Translations under genes and position numbers: made by a program
Assembly: GCA_022495995.1 (NCBI GenBank)
Contig: JAFEMH010002432.1
Location: 124,001 to 188,000 of the forward strand
DNA length: 64,000 bases
Origin: Adenophora triphylla var. japonica
Lineage: Eukaryota > Streptophyta > Magnoliopsida > Asterales > Campanulaceae
Direction: 5' to 3'
Shown here: positions 10,682 to 21,714 of the stretch, piece by piece
Layout: each line of letters begins with the position of its first letter
How positions within the stretch are numbered: the first letter of the stretch is position 1
The notes under the pieces: model-generated
Databases searched by the model: none
What the model saw: only the letters and a program-made list of their open reading frames with translations
What the model was told of the DNA's origin: nothing

Positions 10682-11963
10682 GCAACATGCAGCTTATTTG
10701 TTCACGTTTACTTAAAACATGTTTTATTAACCTAATCGGTTGGAAAAGATTGCTCTTCTTTTTCGCAAACTACTCGGATCTGGATCGCCGGGCCCCGTCA
10801 CTACGTCTATAAGCCCCTCGTATTCCACCTCGTATTTCGACCTCCCAGGGTGGACAGCCCCGGGCGAGGGTCCTATAGGGCAAGCGGGTCCCACCGACCG
10901 AAAGAAAAACGATCCTAAAAGTCTGGCGGGTAATCGAGTCTTAACGAGCATTCGATGTAAATTACAGACAAAGCTGACGTCAAAGTCAAGATCATGTCCG
11001 AGGGCTCGACAAAAAGTCGGCATGATTTGGACTGATAAATGTCCACAATTGATCTTGACTTGTCGTCAGTTAAGCCGTAATTAGGCTTGGAATAATCATT
11101 AATCCTTGATGACTCAGTGTCAATGCTGGGAGTCAGTGTATAATTTGTGCCAGTCAAAGTCAAAGTCAAGGCGCCGGTCAATATCTTGGTCAAAGTCCGC
11201 GGCGGAAAACCGGCAAGACTTCGACTGATTAGGGTCCCCGAAAGATATTGAGTTGGTATGCCGACAAAGGCTTGAAAGGAAAGGTCTATACACAGACAGG
11301 GCATGACACAGACCAGACTAAAAACCAACCGGGTCTCGGACAAAAGTGTGTCACGGACAAGTTTACGGTGGCCGACACGAGGCTCCATGGGATGTTTGGG
11401 TAGTCATGTGCTTGCACCGAGAGGCGTAATAAGACCAAACGGACCGCGACAAAGATTTCCCCGGGTTAGGGACGTAGTGTGCGTTGTAAGGTCACGTGCG
11501 CGTAGTGTGCAAGCAGTCTATCTTCTTTTTCTGAGTAAAATAGAAATTTTTTTATGTGTCTTAAAAAGTATGATGCATGATTTTTTTTTTGAAAATTTTC
11601 TTTTTTTTTTTTTGAAATTTTTTTTTTGAAATTTAATGAACACATAAGCACATAAGCACAAAAATTCCAACAGTTAGGGACATGATTCCGACAGTCAAAA
11701 TTTTGATTTTTCTGAGGCGGCCAAAACAACACGAAAATGTGCAAAAATCAACACACACCACAAATGATTTTTTTAAATGCCGGGACGGAAGCTTGACCCT
11801 CAAAAGTTTTTTTTTTTTTTTTTTGAAAACAATGATACCGGTACGTGGGATTGTTAAACCACAATTTATCCCCGACTCGTGTTAGGAGGCGATAACGGGA
11901 AGTTTAATGGTTTCCACCAATATACCAAATATCATTTTTTTTTTTAGAAAAATCTCATTCTTA
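10682..11963 (-). other. 5' leader of element A
   Basis: This is non-coding sequence between gag and the primer site. Its outer ~610 bp is duplicated at 1-632. It contains GTCAAAGTCAAAGTC short repeats near 11150-11170 and long T-runs near 11580-11630. No ORF of interest is present on either strand. Confidence 0.7.
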
Positions 11964-11981
11964 TCCCCAGCGGAGTCGCCA
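11964..11981 (-). other. Primer binding site of element A, tRNA-Arg type
   Basis: The minus strand reads TGGCGACTCCGCTGGGGA, one base after the LTR terminus. It is complementary to the 3' acceptor end of tRNA-Arg. This fixes the inner LTR border and the element's orientation. Confidence 0.88.
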
Positions 11982-11982
11982 C

Positions 11983-13891
11983 TGTGATGATGTGCCAATT
12001 TTTCCGAAAGGACTTTGGATTTTTTGTTTCTTTGAAAACCAATCGAAAAAACCGGAGTCGCCACGCCATTTTTGTTTTAAGGGCCAAAACTTTGAAAAAT
12101 GCCCGAAATAAGAGATTTGGGTTCGGAGGTCACGTTACACGCCGGGAAGGACGTTAGTGTGCACCCGGAATGCCTCGTAAAACGAATCTTCCAAGCTAAA
12201 AACCATTTGTTTGTGTGAGTGTGTGTGTGTGTGTTACTTTGGCCAAAATGAGTTGAAACTGAGGAAACCAAAAATTGAGAATTCTTTATAAGACTTTGGA
12301 CAGATCCCATGATTTTTGGGTTGAGATTTGGTACTCAAAAGATTTTTGGAAGTTGAAAACCATTTCTGCCAGAATGAAGAAGGCAGTGGACACTTGATTT
12401 TGAAATGGACTTTAGGGCTTGAAAACTCCAGAATCTGGGAAAAGTCCGAGAATGAAAAATGTTCAAAACACCTTAAATAAGGTTTCTATAAAAGAACTCC
12501 CATTTTGGAGATGATTTGAGGGACCAAAACCTTCTGGAAATCTCAGATGTGAAATCTGGATTTCCAGAGACTGATGAACTGACCTTTAAAGGAAAATTTG
12601 AAAAAGGGAGTTTTAATCACGAAAAAAATAAAGTAAAAATATGTCTGGAAATCTATGGATGTTGGCTACAAAAAGTATTTTGTAGTCAACACCAAATTCC
12701 AAGTTTATCTGTGTCCAAAAAATTATACCATGGACAGAGGTCTTAGAGAAATGCTACTGGACAGCAACATTCTCAAGAAGGAAATGTGATTTAAAAGGGG
12801 GTTTTGCATCCATGCTTGTCCCCATTTCCCTAGGTTTTGATTAGTAGTCACTAGACATTTTAGTGGTGATCTACTATATCAAACCATCCTTGGGGTACAT
12901 TAGGACTTAAGCATTTCATTTGCTTGGGAAGGGGAATTTTGTAGAGATGAAATTAAAGAGAAAAATCAACTAGAGATTAAAAATGTGGACCATTTGAGAT
13001 GGTCATTCATGAAGATGAACTTCAAGATGACCATCTTAGGTCAAGATTTAAGTTAAACTAGACATAAATTAAATCAAAGTAAGAAGAACAAGATGAACAA
13101 GAAGTTAAAAGGGAGTTTTAGGGTTTAGAGAAGGAGGGCTTTACCAATGGTGACACCCTATCTTCCTAGGCTTGGAATTTGACTTGAGGAGTATCAAGAT
13201 TTGGTGTTTGACTTGAGGAGTATCAAGATTTTGTGTTTGGATTTGTGTTTGGGTGGATTCAAGGCTTGAATGTGTTTAGGGTTTGATGATAGAGTTGGTC
13301 AAAGAGAAAACAAGTAGATAACACTTAAGTCCTCTATGCTTTCTCTCTAATCCTCCTCCTAAGGGGTGATTTGAGCTTGGATTGGTGTATGTATGAGAGT
13401 ATGTATGAGAGTGTTTTGAAAGTATTTTGAGTGAGTGGGGTTTGGGAAAGATTGAAGAGAAAATGGTGGCAATTCTAGTGAATTCCCACTGTTTTCTCCC
13501 TATTTTTCGCCAGAATACAGCTTCTATGAGCCAATTGTGTTGTGTAAACTGAGAGAGGAGGGTTCAATTTATAGGCCCCTGTGAACTTCAATAGGATCCG
13601 CGCGGAGGGTATTGTAAACGTGTCTGGTGCATTAAATGCTGCTCCAGGCTTTGAACAGGAAGAATAATATTCAAAAATTCCAGCAGTTTGTGTTTTTCAA
13701 CTTGCCCAATTCGGATTTTTCCAATTTCTTTTGCTTTTTGAGATTCTTTTCTTGGTTTAACTTTAAATGGCAATCCCTAATCTACCCTCACTTTGTTAGA
13801 AAGGTTAGAAATTGTTAGAAATGTTAGTAATGTTAGGACTTTCGTTAATTTTCTAACGAGAATACTAACAACTCAAATTGGAGCACTTACA
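11983..13891 (-). repeat. LTR of element A (right, 5' LTR in element sense)
   Basis: It is 1909 bp with TG...CA ends and is nearly identical to 633-2509 except for indels. It retains ~90 bp (about 12590-12680) missing from the left LTR. A TATA box lies at 13567-13573 on the minus strand and the palindrome TCCGCGCGGA at 13597-13606. Host sequence begins at 13892. Confidence 0.9.
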
Positions 13892-14363
13892 CAAGGGTTG
13901 GACAAAAAATATAGTGTATCAAGAGATTTTTAATAAATTACATTAGTGCCATAGTCCAAACACACAGACCTCTCTAATATTTGTTCACAAGTAAAGATAA
14001 TCAACTTTCTCTAAATGTAATGGAACATTTTCTTTGGTACATACCCATTAAACAGCTGTAAATTAGATAATAACAATGGTGATTATTAATATGAAAGATA
14101 AGGAATCACCTGAGGGAAGACATTTCTCTTCTTCAAATGAGAATGTAAATTATCATTTGATTACTTTGAAAAATAGTCTATTTACTATCCAGTCCTGCAT
14201 ATAAGAAAGAAAAGGAAAAGAAAGATATGTTATGTGGAGGAATTGTGTAAATTAAATGATCTCTTCAAATATTAAAGCATTTTAAATAATTTCCGTGAGA
14301 ATTGATTTTATTAGATGTGAAATTTGAAATGACCTAGCGAAATAAGTCAATTCTACCAAAACG
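13892..14363. other. Intergenic DNA between elements
   Basis: This is AT-rich, low-complexity sequence with no convincing ORF, repeat or RNA gene. Its last five bases (AAACG) are the left target-site copy of the copia insertion. Confidence 0.5.
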
Positions 14364-14874
14364 TGTTGGGAATTTAGTGGTACCCCGTTGCAATCTAGAC
14401 AAAGAACAAAATACCCACAAGTACAATAATGGAAGAATCACACACACAAGAACACAAGAAATTGTTTACCCGGTTCATTCAACACATGAACTACGTCCGG
14501 GGGCAATTGCCAAGCCAATATTGTATTAGACACCTTCTAATATGTTGCTACTACATGTTCTAGGTCGTAACTATGCTTATATAGTAGTACAAGGAAGCCC
14601 TAAATCAAAATAAGAAGAGATTGTATCAAAATAGGAAACAAATCAGCCTAGAATAAATCCCACCCGACAGATGGGCGGTCGCCCAACAGCCCATGGGCGG
14701 TCGCCCATGAAGAATTTCCACCGAGCTATTCCTTCTGTTCATGTGTGCGGTCGCCCACCACCCATGGGCGGTCGCCCATGACTCCAGCAACACGTTTTCG
14801 AACTCCTCCTTGATCTCACCAACTCCTCCGACTTAGACTCCTTTTCCTCATAGTTTAGGACTCCAATCCCAACA
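14364..14874 (-). repeat. Left LTR of copia element, with GGGCGGTCGCCC palindromes
   Basis: It has TG...CA ends. GGGCGGTCGCCC occurs at 14673-14684, 14695-14706 and 14766-14777, plus a degenerate copy near 14753. A TATA-like TATATAAG (minus strand) lies near 14576-14583, so the palindromes sit about 100-200 bp upstream of it, in U3. Confidence 0.9.
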
Positions 14875-14890
14875 ATCTCCCACCGGAGAC
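14875..14890 (-). other. Polypurine tract of copia element
   Basis: The minus strand reads GTCTCCGGTGGGAGAT directly before the LTR start TGTTGGGA. The position fits the plus-strand primer. Confidence 0.65.
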
Positions 14891-14990
14891 TAAACTAATA
14901 AGCATAGAAACACCCATCAACTCCCACCACGGAGTAATGACCTTCGAACACATTTTCCCCATATTGGCTTGACACTACCGAACCTCCCGC

Positions 14991-16436
14991 TCAAGTACTA
15001 AGGCGAGTTGAAACCAAGCGACGTTTCAACCCCTCCGTGTTAGATAGTTCTTGCCTCCCCAAATTAGCTTCTACCTTGATTTCTCCCCGCAAGTCTAACT
15101 TCGCCTTCTCCCTCCAGACCCATCTTCCTCGCAGTGCTTCCCCTTGAAACTTGGACGTACCTTGTTTCTTGCATCGTCTTCTTTTGGTCTGAATACGCTC
15201 TCTGTTAGGGCACTTGGACTTCCACACCGCGTTGATCAACTTTGTGTCCTTCTCCCCCCTAACATACCGTTTATTGATGTCTCTCCTTTCTACACCAATA
15301 GGCCGGTTCTTTAGCCTCTTGCTCCCACCGGAACGAATATTGACATTGTAGGTAGAGTACAACATCTTCTCCTTAACCCCGTGAGCTATCACCTTAGCCC
15401 CTTTTGTGACTTCCCAAGACCCACCAATGAAGGTCACACCATACCCTTCACTGTCAAGTTGTCCCACAGAAATCACTCTTCTCCTCAAATTCGAAACATG
15501 CATCACATTGTGTAGTTGTAAAATAGCCCCGTTAGGTGTCTTCATCATCACATCCCCCTTACCTTTGATCTTCAATGGTTGACCATCACCAAGATAGACA
15601 ACCCCAAAATCTCCAGTTTTATACCGCTCCATTGATGCTGCATCCTCACTAGCATGACAAGAAGCTCCAGAATTCAACACCCAATCTTCACCCGACTGCT
15701 CCTCTCCTAGGATTAAGACATCCCCATCATCCACCACGTGTGCACCACCATCTTTATTCGGACAGTCATAACTGATATGACCCAATTCGCCACAATTGTA
15801 GCACTTGACCTTTTTCCCTTTTTTCGGTCCTCCCCTTCCCCTATTTCTCTCCACCCTAAGTGCAGCCCCATCTACGGAAGATTCTCCCCTTTTCTCTTTC
15901 CTTCTCAATACCTCTTGAAGAATGAGATCTCTAACCTCCGTATACACCAATGGTGTTTTCGACGTACTAATTGTTGTGACAATTACCTCCCAACTATCAG
16001 GCAATGATTTTAGTAGAAAACATGCTAGCACTTCATCAGAGAAAGTAATATCAACGCTTTTCAATTGGTCCACCATACCTTTGAAACTGCCGATATGACT
16101 TGCTGCTGTCTGCCCCTCTGACATCTTCGCATTCGCAAACCTCTTTATCAAGTGCACCTTATTGATATTAGACGGCTTCTCATACATGTCTGACAGCGTT
16201 TGTAGCAACTCCACCGTTGTCTTGGCCTCCATAGCGTTCCGTGCAACGTCGTCGGTTAGAGCGCTCCTCACTGCTCCTAACGCCTTCCGATCTAACGTCT
16301 CCCAATCCCCTTGTGACATGTCTTCGGGTTTCTCCTTTAAGATTTTATGAAGATCCTTACAATAAAGGTAATCTTCAACCCTTGTCCTCCAGAACGTGAA
16401 ATTCACACCGTTGAATTTCTCGATTGAGTTCTTCAT
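14991..16436 (-). CDS. Copia gag-protease polyprotein, 481 aa, pol deleted
   Basis: The protein would assemble particles and, in an intact element, be cut by its own aspartic protease. Residues ~1-180 have the copia Gag (UBN2-like) pattern. A CCHC zinc knuckle, CYNCGELGHISYDC, lies at 212-225. The protease signature is at about 253-260 but reads LNSGAS where the family has DSGA, so the catalytic Asp is Asn. Residues ~280-370 resemble the spacer following the copia protease. The remaining ~110 residues are basic, of unknown origin, and run to the 3' end without integrase or RT. The start codon lies 77 bp inside the primer site. The frame is uninterrupted despite the missing pol, so Gag may still be made. 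Confidence 0.85.
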   Translation of the reverse strand: MKNSIEKFNGVNFTFWRTRVEDYLYCKDLHKILKEKPEDMSQGDWETLDRKALGAVRSALTDDVARNAMEAKTTVELLQTLSDMYEKPSNINKVHLIKRFANAKMSEGQTAASHIGSFKGMVDQLKSVDITFSDEVLACFLLKSLPDSWEVIVTTISTSKTPLVYTEVRDLILQEVLRRKEKRGESSVDGAALRVERNRGRGGPKKGKKVKCYNCGELGHISYDCPNKDGGAHVVDDGDVLILGEEQSGEDWVLNSGASCHASEDAASMERYKTGDFGVVYLGDGQPLKIKGKGDVMMKTPNGAILQLHNVMHVSNLRRRVISVGQLDSEGYGVTFIGGSWEVTKGAKVIAHGVKEKMLYSTYNVNIRSGGSKRLKNRPIGVERRDINKRYVRGEKDTKLINAVWKSKCPNRERIQTKRRRCKKQGTSKFQGEALRGRWVWREKAKLDLRGEIKVEANLGRQELSNTEGLKRRLVSTRLST

Positions 16437-16513
16437 CTGATTGCTTCACCAAGTTCCCAAGAATGTGATTCAAAATTAATCAACTAATAAAACTTTGAAT
16501 CCTCCGAACCAAT

Positions 16514-16525
16514 GCTCTGATACCA
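16514..16525 (-). other. Primer binding site, initiator tRNA-Met type (copia)
   Basis: The minus strand reads TGGTATCAGAGC, complementary to plant initiator tRNA-Met. It lies two bases from the LTR end. Confidence 0.92.
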
Positions 16526-16527
16526 GT

Positions 16528-17038
16528 TGTTGAGAATTTAGTGGTACCCCGTTGCAATCTAGACAAAGAACAAAATACCCACAAGCACAATAATGGAAGA
16601 ATCACACACACAAGAACACAAGAAATTGTTTACCCGGTTCATTCAACACATGAACTACGTCCGGGGGCAATTGCCAAGCCAATATTGTATTAGACACCTT
16701 CTAATATGTTGCTACTACATGTTTTAGGTCGTAACTATGCTTATATAGTAGTACAAGGAAGCCCTAAATCAAATTAAGAAGAGATTGTATCAAAATAGGA
16801 AACAAATTAGACCAGAATAAATCCCACCCGACAGATGGGCGGTCGCCCAACAGCCCATGGGCGGTCGCCCATAAAGAATTTCCACCGAGCCATTCCTTAT
16901 GTTCATGTGTGCGGTCGCCCACCACCCATGGGCGGTCGCCCATGACTCCAGCAACACATTTTCGAATTCCTCCTTGATCTCACCAACTCCTCCGACTTAG
17001 ACTCCTTTTCCTCATAGTTTAGGACTCCAATCCCAACA
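16528..17038 (-). repeat. Right LTR of copia element (5' LTR in element sense)
   Basis: It is 511 bp and pairs with 14364-14874. It carries the same cluster of GGGCGGTCGCCC palindromes in the same positions. Confidence 0.92.
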
Positions 17039-17043
17039 AAACG

Positions 17044-17351
17044 AACCACAGAAACACACATATATGTATACTTTAATGGTTTAATTCATTCACAGTACAT
17101 ATACTTGATATAAATTGACATATATACTAATCAATTTAATTGTTTTATACCTACTTCAAACGATATATATTACGTACATTAAACAAGGTCGGTAAAGACA
17201 CACAATTATTCAATTATATTCCATGTGAACATAAATATATATCATTTTGAAAAAAAGAGAAAATGGTCCAGTGACACTTAAATATTATTTAATTGAAACA
17301 ACTAGAAATATGCTTACTCTTAATTTCAATTTATGTTAAGACCTTAGAAGA
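17044..17351. other. Intergenic DNA, nothing recognised
   Basis: This is AT-rich sequence with no credible ORF or repeat. Confidence 0.5.
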
Positions 17352-17519
17352 TACTCCTTCCATCCCTAAATGTTAGTCTCATTTGACTTTTCAAACATTT
17401 TAAGGTTATAAGTTTTGAAAGTTTAGTGATTTTGAAGTTTCAATTTTGGAAATGAAACTAACTTTTTGGGACAAAGAAAAAGAGGAAATGAGACTATCAT
17501 TTTGAGATAGAGGGAGTAT
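17352..17519. mobile_element. Stowaway-like MITE 1
   Basis: The ends are TACTCCTTCCATCC and an imperfect inverse GATAGAGGGAGTA, with TA at both termini, as expected of Tc1/mariner-derived Stowaway elements. The interior is a weak inverted repeat (ATGTTAGTCTCATTT versus AAATGAGACTATCAT). Non-coding. Confidence 0.75.
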
Positions 17520-17937
17520 TAAACTAAAACAAAACATGTGAATTAGAACCACATAATATGAATATGTAAACAAGAATTTTTTTATTTTTTTAAGAAATTA
17601 AACATAAAACTAAGAACAGTGGGTAAATATTAAAACAACTACTTCATTTCATAAAACTGCAGGGAAATAAATAGCAAAAGGGGGGGATTAAACATTTCCC
17701 CTGACCAAGAGCAAGTCAACTGGAGGAAACCTCCATAATACATCCAAAATAAAAAAATCATACTATACTAAAAAGACAAAAAGAAAAAGCCCTCAAACCT
17801 AACATATTTCATTTAAATCCATTCCTCCAAGGCATAGCTGGAAATAGAGGGCCCGAAGGCACACGCTTCACATCCATAAAACTCACATTCACATTTGTCA
17901 CAACTTCAACTGAGATTTTGTTTCTCTTATAATAGAA
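17520..17937. other. Intergenic DNA, nothing recognised
   Basis: AT-rich; no coding or structural signal beyond short homopolymers. Confidence 0.45.
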
Positions 17938-18231
17938 TCACATAACATTTTCACTTCCACTCCTAAGCTCCAACATCCTAAAGTCATCATAATGAGTCAT
18001 CAACAAACCATGAAAGTTGGTCCTCCTTAACCCTTCACTAATAACTATAGAAACATCAGGCACCATAAATTCGACATAAGTATTGAACTTTATCTCCATG
18101 TCTTCCCCAGCAATATCATCTTCAAACAAGAACATGAAAGTGATAGGACTGTTATTAATGTATGAACGATGAGCCCAAGCATTAGCAGCAAACCACCAGT
18201 TCTGACCTACAGGCAAATTGTCCTATTTATA
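17938..18231 (-). pseudogene. Unrecognised exon-like open frame
   Basis: A minus-strand frame of about 95 codons begins just after a TATAG that could be a 3' splice site. The peptide is of normal composition (segments NWWFAANAWAHRSYI and IKFNTYVEFMVPD) and not repeat-derived. There is no in-frame ATG at its start, so it would be an internal or terminal exon or a gene fragment. I do not recognise the family. Confidence 0.3.
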
Positions 18232-18653
18232 GTGAATATGGGGATTTCAAATTAAAAACATTACTGCCTAACCGACGCCTATAATCAAAAGTATGTGACT
18301 ATTCGTTCTTGTGGGCAGTGGTTGTACATATACTTGCAATTAACAGGCAGATAATAATGACACAGTATTTATTCACAGACCAATTCGTATAATCAAATCA
18401 AAATTAAAGTTAAAAGTCATTACATATATACCTGTAATTTAAGACTTCAAACCGCTAAAAACAAGAAATCGCAATGATAGCAGCTATTCTTCAGTAAATA
18501 GCAGAAACCTAGAGAGAAGGATAAACCTAAAAAAAATGTCGACGATTTGGGAGGATTTAACAGATCTGAGTTTGCTAGATATGACTGACAGCTTTTTGCC
18601 CTAGGAATAAAGACAGAGCGGTGAGGATGGTGTAAATACGTTAAGGCAAAAAC
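18232..18653. other. Intergenic DNA, nothing recognised
   Basis: No ORF with protein-like composition and no repeat seen up to the TSD of the CACTA element. Confidence 0.4.
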
Positions 18654-18656
18654 ACA

Positions 18657-18960
18657 CACTACAAGAAAAAGAGGAATATGCGATGGCCTATTGCGATGGC
18701 AATAAAGGCCGTCGCAGTAGACATGTTTAGGTGATGGCTAAGGCAATCGCAAATAAAATGGTCGCATTTTGGAGGGGCAGTCCAAAAAACCTTGAAAATT
18801 TTCGCGACCCAATTTGGCGGGAGAGACTTTTAAATATGCGACTGCATTAATAAATATGCGATGGACTTAGCCGTCTCATAAGCTATTCAATAATAAATCA
18901 ATTTTCAAAATAAATAAATAAATAAGATTTAATAATAATAATAAAAAAGCCATCGCAAAA
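18657..18960. repeat. Left terminal and subterminal repeats of the CACTA element
   Basis: The terminal repeat is followed by spaced GCGATGG / CGTCGCA / CCATCGC words in both orientations. A TAATAATAATAA stretch ends the block near 18944. Confidence 0.8.
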
Positions 18961-19142
18961 TTGCAAAACACGAAAGAAACCTAGGTTAAAAACAGATATT
19001 CTCTCTCCTCTCTCGTACGGTTTTGCAACTCATTCTCTCTAAGACTCTAAATATCCCTAAAAATCACGCCGCTCTTTAGGGCTCCTTCGTCTTCCTCCAG
19101 CAAACAGCAGGTTCTCTCTATCTATCTACATTTTTTCTTATC

Positions 19143-19465
19143 ATGGCAGCTCACATGAAGAAGTTGCTGCTCGTTTTGTGTTTGTTGTTAATGGTGAATT
19201 TGTGTTGTGGAACCAGGTTGAGGTTTTCTCAGCAGAGATTGGAAGTTCATAAACACTTGAATCGTTTGAACAAACCTCCCCTCAAATCCATCAAGGTAAT
19301 TATCCATTTTGTGTGTGTATGTGTGAAATTGATTATATGTGTGTTTGATTACGGTTTTGAATGTATTAATTGATGCAGAGTCCAGATGGGGATGTTATTG
19401 ATTGTATTCATATGTCTCACCAACCAGCTTTTGATCACCTTGCCCTCCAAAATCACACCATTCAG
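19143..19465 (+). pseudogene. Captured 5' end of a neprosin-family gene (two exons)
   Basis: Neprosins are secreted plant proteins with an N-terminal activation-peptide domain and a C-terminal glutamic peptidase-type domain. Exon 1 (19143-19295, 51 codons) has a hydrophobic signal peptide (LLLVLCLLLMVNLCC). An intron with GT...AG ends follows. Exon 2 (19379-19465, 29 codons, phase 0) encodes [20 protein letters not shown], the start of the activation-peptide domain. A consensus GT donor follows, but the next sequence is not neprosin and the peptidase domain is absent. It is a promoter-proximal fragment carried by the CACTA element, with its 5' leader apparently included (19000-19142). Confidence 0.8.
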
Positions 19466-20059
19466 GTCAATTTCTCTCTCTTGTGCATATTCGGTATTCA
19501 ATTAATTGCATCATATGTCTCTATATGTTTGTATTTATGTCTGTAAGAAGTGGGTTTTCAAGAAATCACACCACAAATGTCTCTGTTTTTTTTTTGTGTA
19601 TATCTGCAAATTGGGTTTCAAAATCACACCATATTTCTCTGTGTAAATGGACATTGGGTTCTTTAAATTTTACGCTATGTTTGGTCCAAAGTGAATGAAC
19701 TTGATAGCTTATTCGTTATTTTAATAATTGTTTCTCATTTGGCTATGGAAATGGTATGGTTGGCTATATGGTGTTCCTAGTCATAAGTGCTATTAATATT
19801 TGGAGGGTTGTAGACTGTCTATGAAGATGAATCTCCTGATTTTTGTGTCTATTGAGTATTGAAGAATTTGCAAGCTTTGTGTGAACTGAGCTTGAAGATG
19901 AATTTGGATGTCTTAAGATTGCCATCTTAGAAAAGTATTACTATGTTTTAAGTTCTTTATATAGATTATCAGTTTTTTTTGTTTTTTTTTCTATATTTGA
20001 TTTCTTTCTGGGCTTACTTAGTTTAATGATTCTCTTGCTTAAATTGCTCACTAATTCTA

Positions 20060-21714
20060 GCAGAAATCTCAAATTATAGGGAGACTCATTTATGGTATGT
20101 ATTACCTAATGAAGTGATGAGTGAATCCCTTCTAAGGCAATATCTTGATCTTCTATCACCGAGTGAGAAAGATCATGTTTTCAGCTTCGGTCAAGATTAC
20201 TTGAGAAAAAGTGCTCTACTATCCCGTGCTCTCGTTGGCACTACTATTGCAAGATGTATGGCCCATCTATTTGACTTTTGCAGTTTCACTTTAGTTTCCA
20301 TTTTGATTCATGTTGAGTTCGGAGCAACTTTTTTGATTATGTGAAGGGCTGGGAAGTTATACGATAGCCCATAGTGTTTCAGCTGTTACATATTATCCTC
20401 TCCATGCTAGATATGCAAATGTTGGCTAAATGGTATAACTGTTTTGATTTTCAATGTGATGACTACGAAGAAAAATCAAATTTCAAGTCAATTTTGAATG
20501 CAGTAAGAGGAATCGAGTTGATATGAGGAGAGTACAGGAACAATAATTTGCCAGTAATTACGTGTCAGAGGTTCTACACGATTGTTATACTTGAAACACT
20601 TTCGATGCCAAACTTGTTAGTTGCTGTAATTGTTTTGGTCTCTTCTTTTTATCTTCTACCTCTTCACCAAAATGTTATTTTGAATAATGTGTTTGAGATG
20701 GATATTTCTTGCCATTTTTTTGGCTCTCTCTCCTTTTTTTTTTTTCCATCAAGAATTAGAAAAAGAATTTATTGATGAAGTTACTTTGAGAGCTTAAGCA
20801 ACATCATTCTGTCCTAGATCAGATAAACTCTCAAGTTAGTCCAAGATCTTTGAAGTTTAAGAAGAACGCCCCTGGGAAGCATGAGGTTAGTTTTATTTTC
20901 AATCTCTTATTGGTTGGTAACTATCAATCTGTTTGTTCATTTGTCTGGTACAATGCTTAACTTTGATATGGAACAGGTATTGATAAAACACAGTGATGGC
21001 TTTCACCAACCGCCTCTTTAATTGATTGTGGAGTGACCACAAACTCTCTGGTTTGTTCCTTGATCATTCATTCTACTCGTATATATGACACTTACAATCA
21101 GTTGTTTTAACATGTTATCACAAAAAAAAAAAAAAAAAACTTTCTTCATGCATTTGCTTTTGAGTAATTTATTTCAACTTATATTTATCTTTCTGAATAT
21201 AGATTGGTATCGATGTTGAGGAAAAACAAAGAAGAACAAAACACAATATTTTGTCGTTTGCTAGGCAGTTTTTCTCCCGCCAAGAAGTAGAATTCTTAAC
21301 TACTATTTCAGACCCTGAAGTTCAACGGCAGGAGTTTGTGAAATTATGGACACTGAAGGTATATTTATGTATATATGTGTGTCTCTGTGTGTGTGTATAT
21401 ATATTATGCTCTTGTAAATGGAAGTGGTTATATTGAATAATGTTGGGAAATATAGTTTCTGATGTCCCTTCCATTTAAATGACAGCCATAGAATCTAACA
21501 TGGGGATTTATGATGGTATTGCATAATTTATCTTTGTCGATACTATAAGTGAGAATTGCTCTTTAAGCATTTTCTGAAAGAGAATCATTTCCAGGAGTCA
21601 TACGTTAAGGCCGTGGGAATGGTATTCTCAGCTGCACCTTTCAACACTTTTAATATTCGATACAAGCCTGCTACTACAGGCAACTTTCATCTCTATGAGA
21701 ATTCAACTTCTGAG
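20060..21714 (+). pseudogene. Captured 4'-phosphopantetheinyl transferase gene fragment (five exons)
   Basis: Sfp-type transferases attach the phosphopantetheine arm of CoA to carrier proteins. Exon-like blocks with GT/AG borders lie at about 20060-20256 (contains THLWYVLPNEV and SPSEKDHVFSFGQDYL), 20818-20885 (SPRSLKFKKN), 20977-21050, 21203-21358 and 21595-21714. The last two carry the hallmark motifs IGIDVEE and KLWTLK|ESYVKA, which bind Mg2+ and CoA. Block three has lost the stretch around the conserved FNISHT motif: after QPPL the frame hits TAA and resumes at LIDCGVT in another frame. The gene is therefore broken despite well-preserved splice sites. No promoter or start exon for it is visible. 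Confidence 0.82.

Larger units (their letters stand above)
633..13891 (-). mobile_element. Element A: non-autonomous Tat-lineage Ty3/gypsy LTR retrotransposon
   Basis: The two ~1.9-kb LTRs are 633-2509 and 11983-13891. Read on the minus strand they begin TGTAAGTG and end TCACA. A tRNA-Arg primer site lies at 11964-11981 and a polypurine-like tract (CCGAGGGGCTAC) at 2510-2524. The interior holds a frameshifted gag (about 8310-10681) and a long 3' region rich in ~30-bp tandem repeats, but no recognisable protease, reverse transcriptase or integrase. The tRNA-Arg primer and tandem-repeat 3' region are known hallmarks of the Tat/Ogre/Retand lineage. The right flank is CAAGG; the left end lies in the tandem partner, so no TSD can be scored. 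Confidence 0.85.
14364..17038 (-). mobile_element. Ty1/copia element (Tork-like), gag-protease only, TSD AAACG
   Basis: The LTRs at 14364-14874 and 16528-17038 are both exactly 511 bp. The flanks AAACG (14359-14363) and AAACG (17039-17043) are a perfect 5-bp TSD. A tRNA-Met primer site sits at 16514-16525 and a purine tract at 14875-14890. The interior is only 1653 bp, with gag and the start of the protease but no integrase or reverse transcriptase, so it must borrow pol from another element. I see about a dozen LTR-LTR differences by eye, so it is moderately old. Confidence 0.93.
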
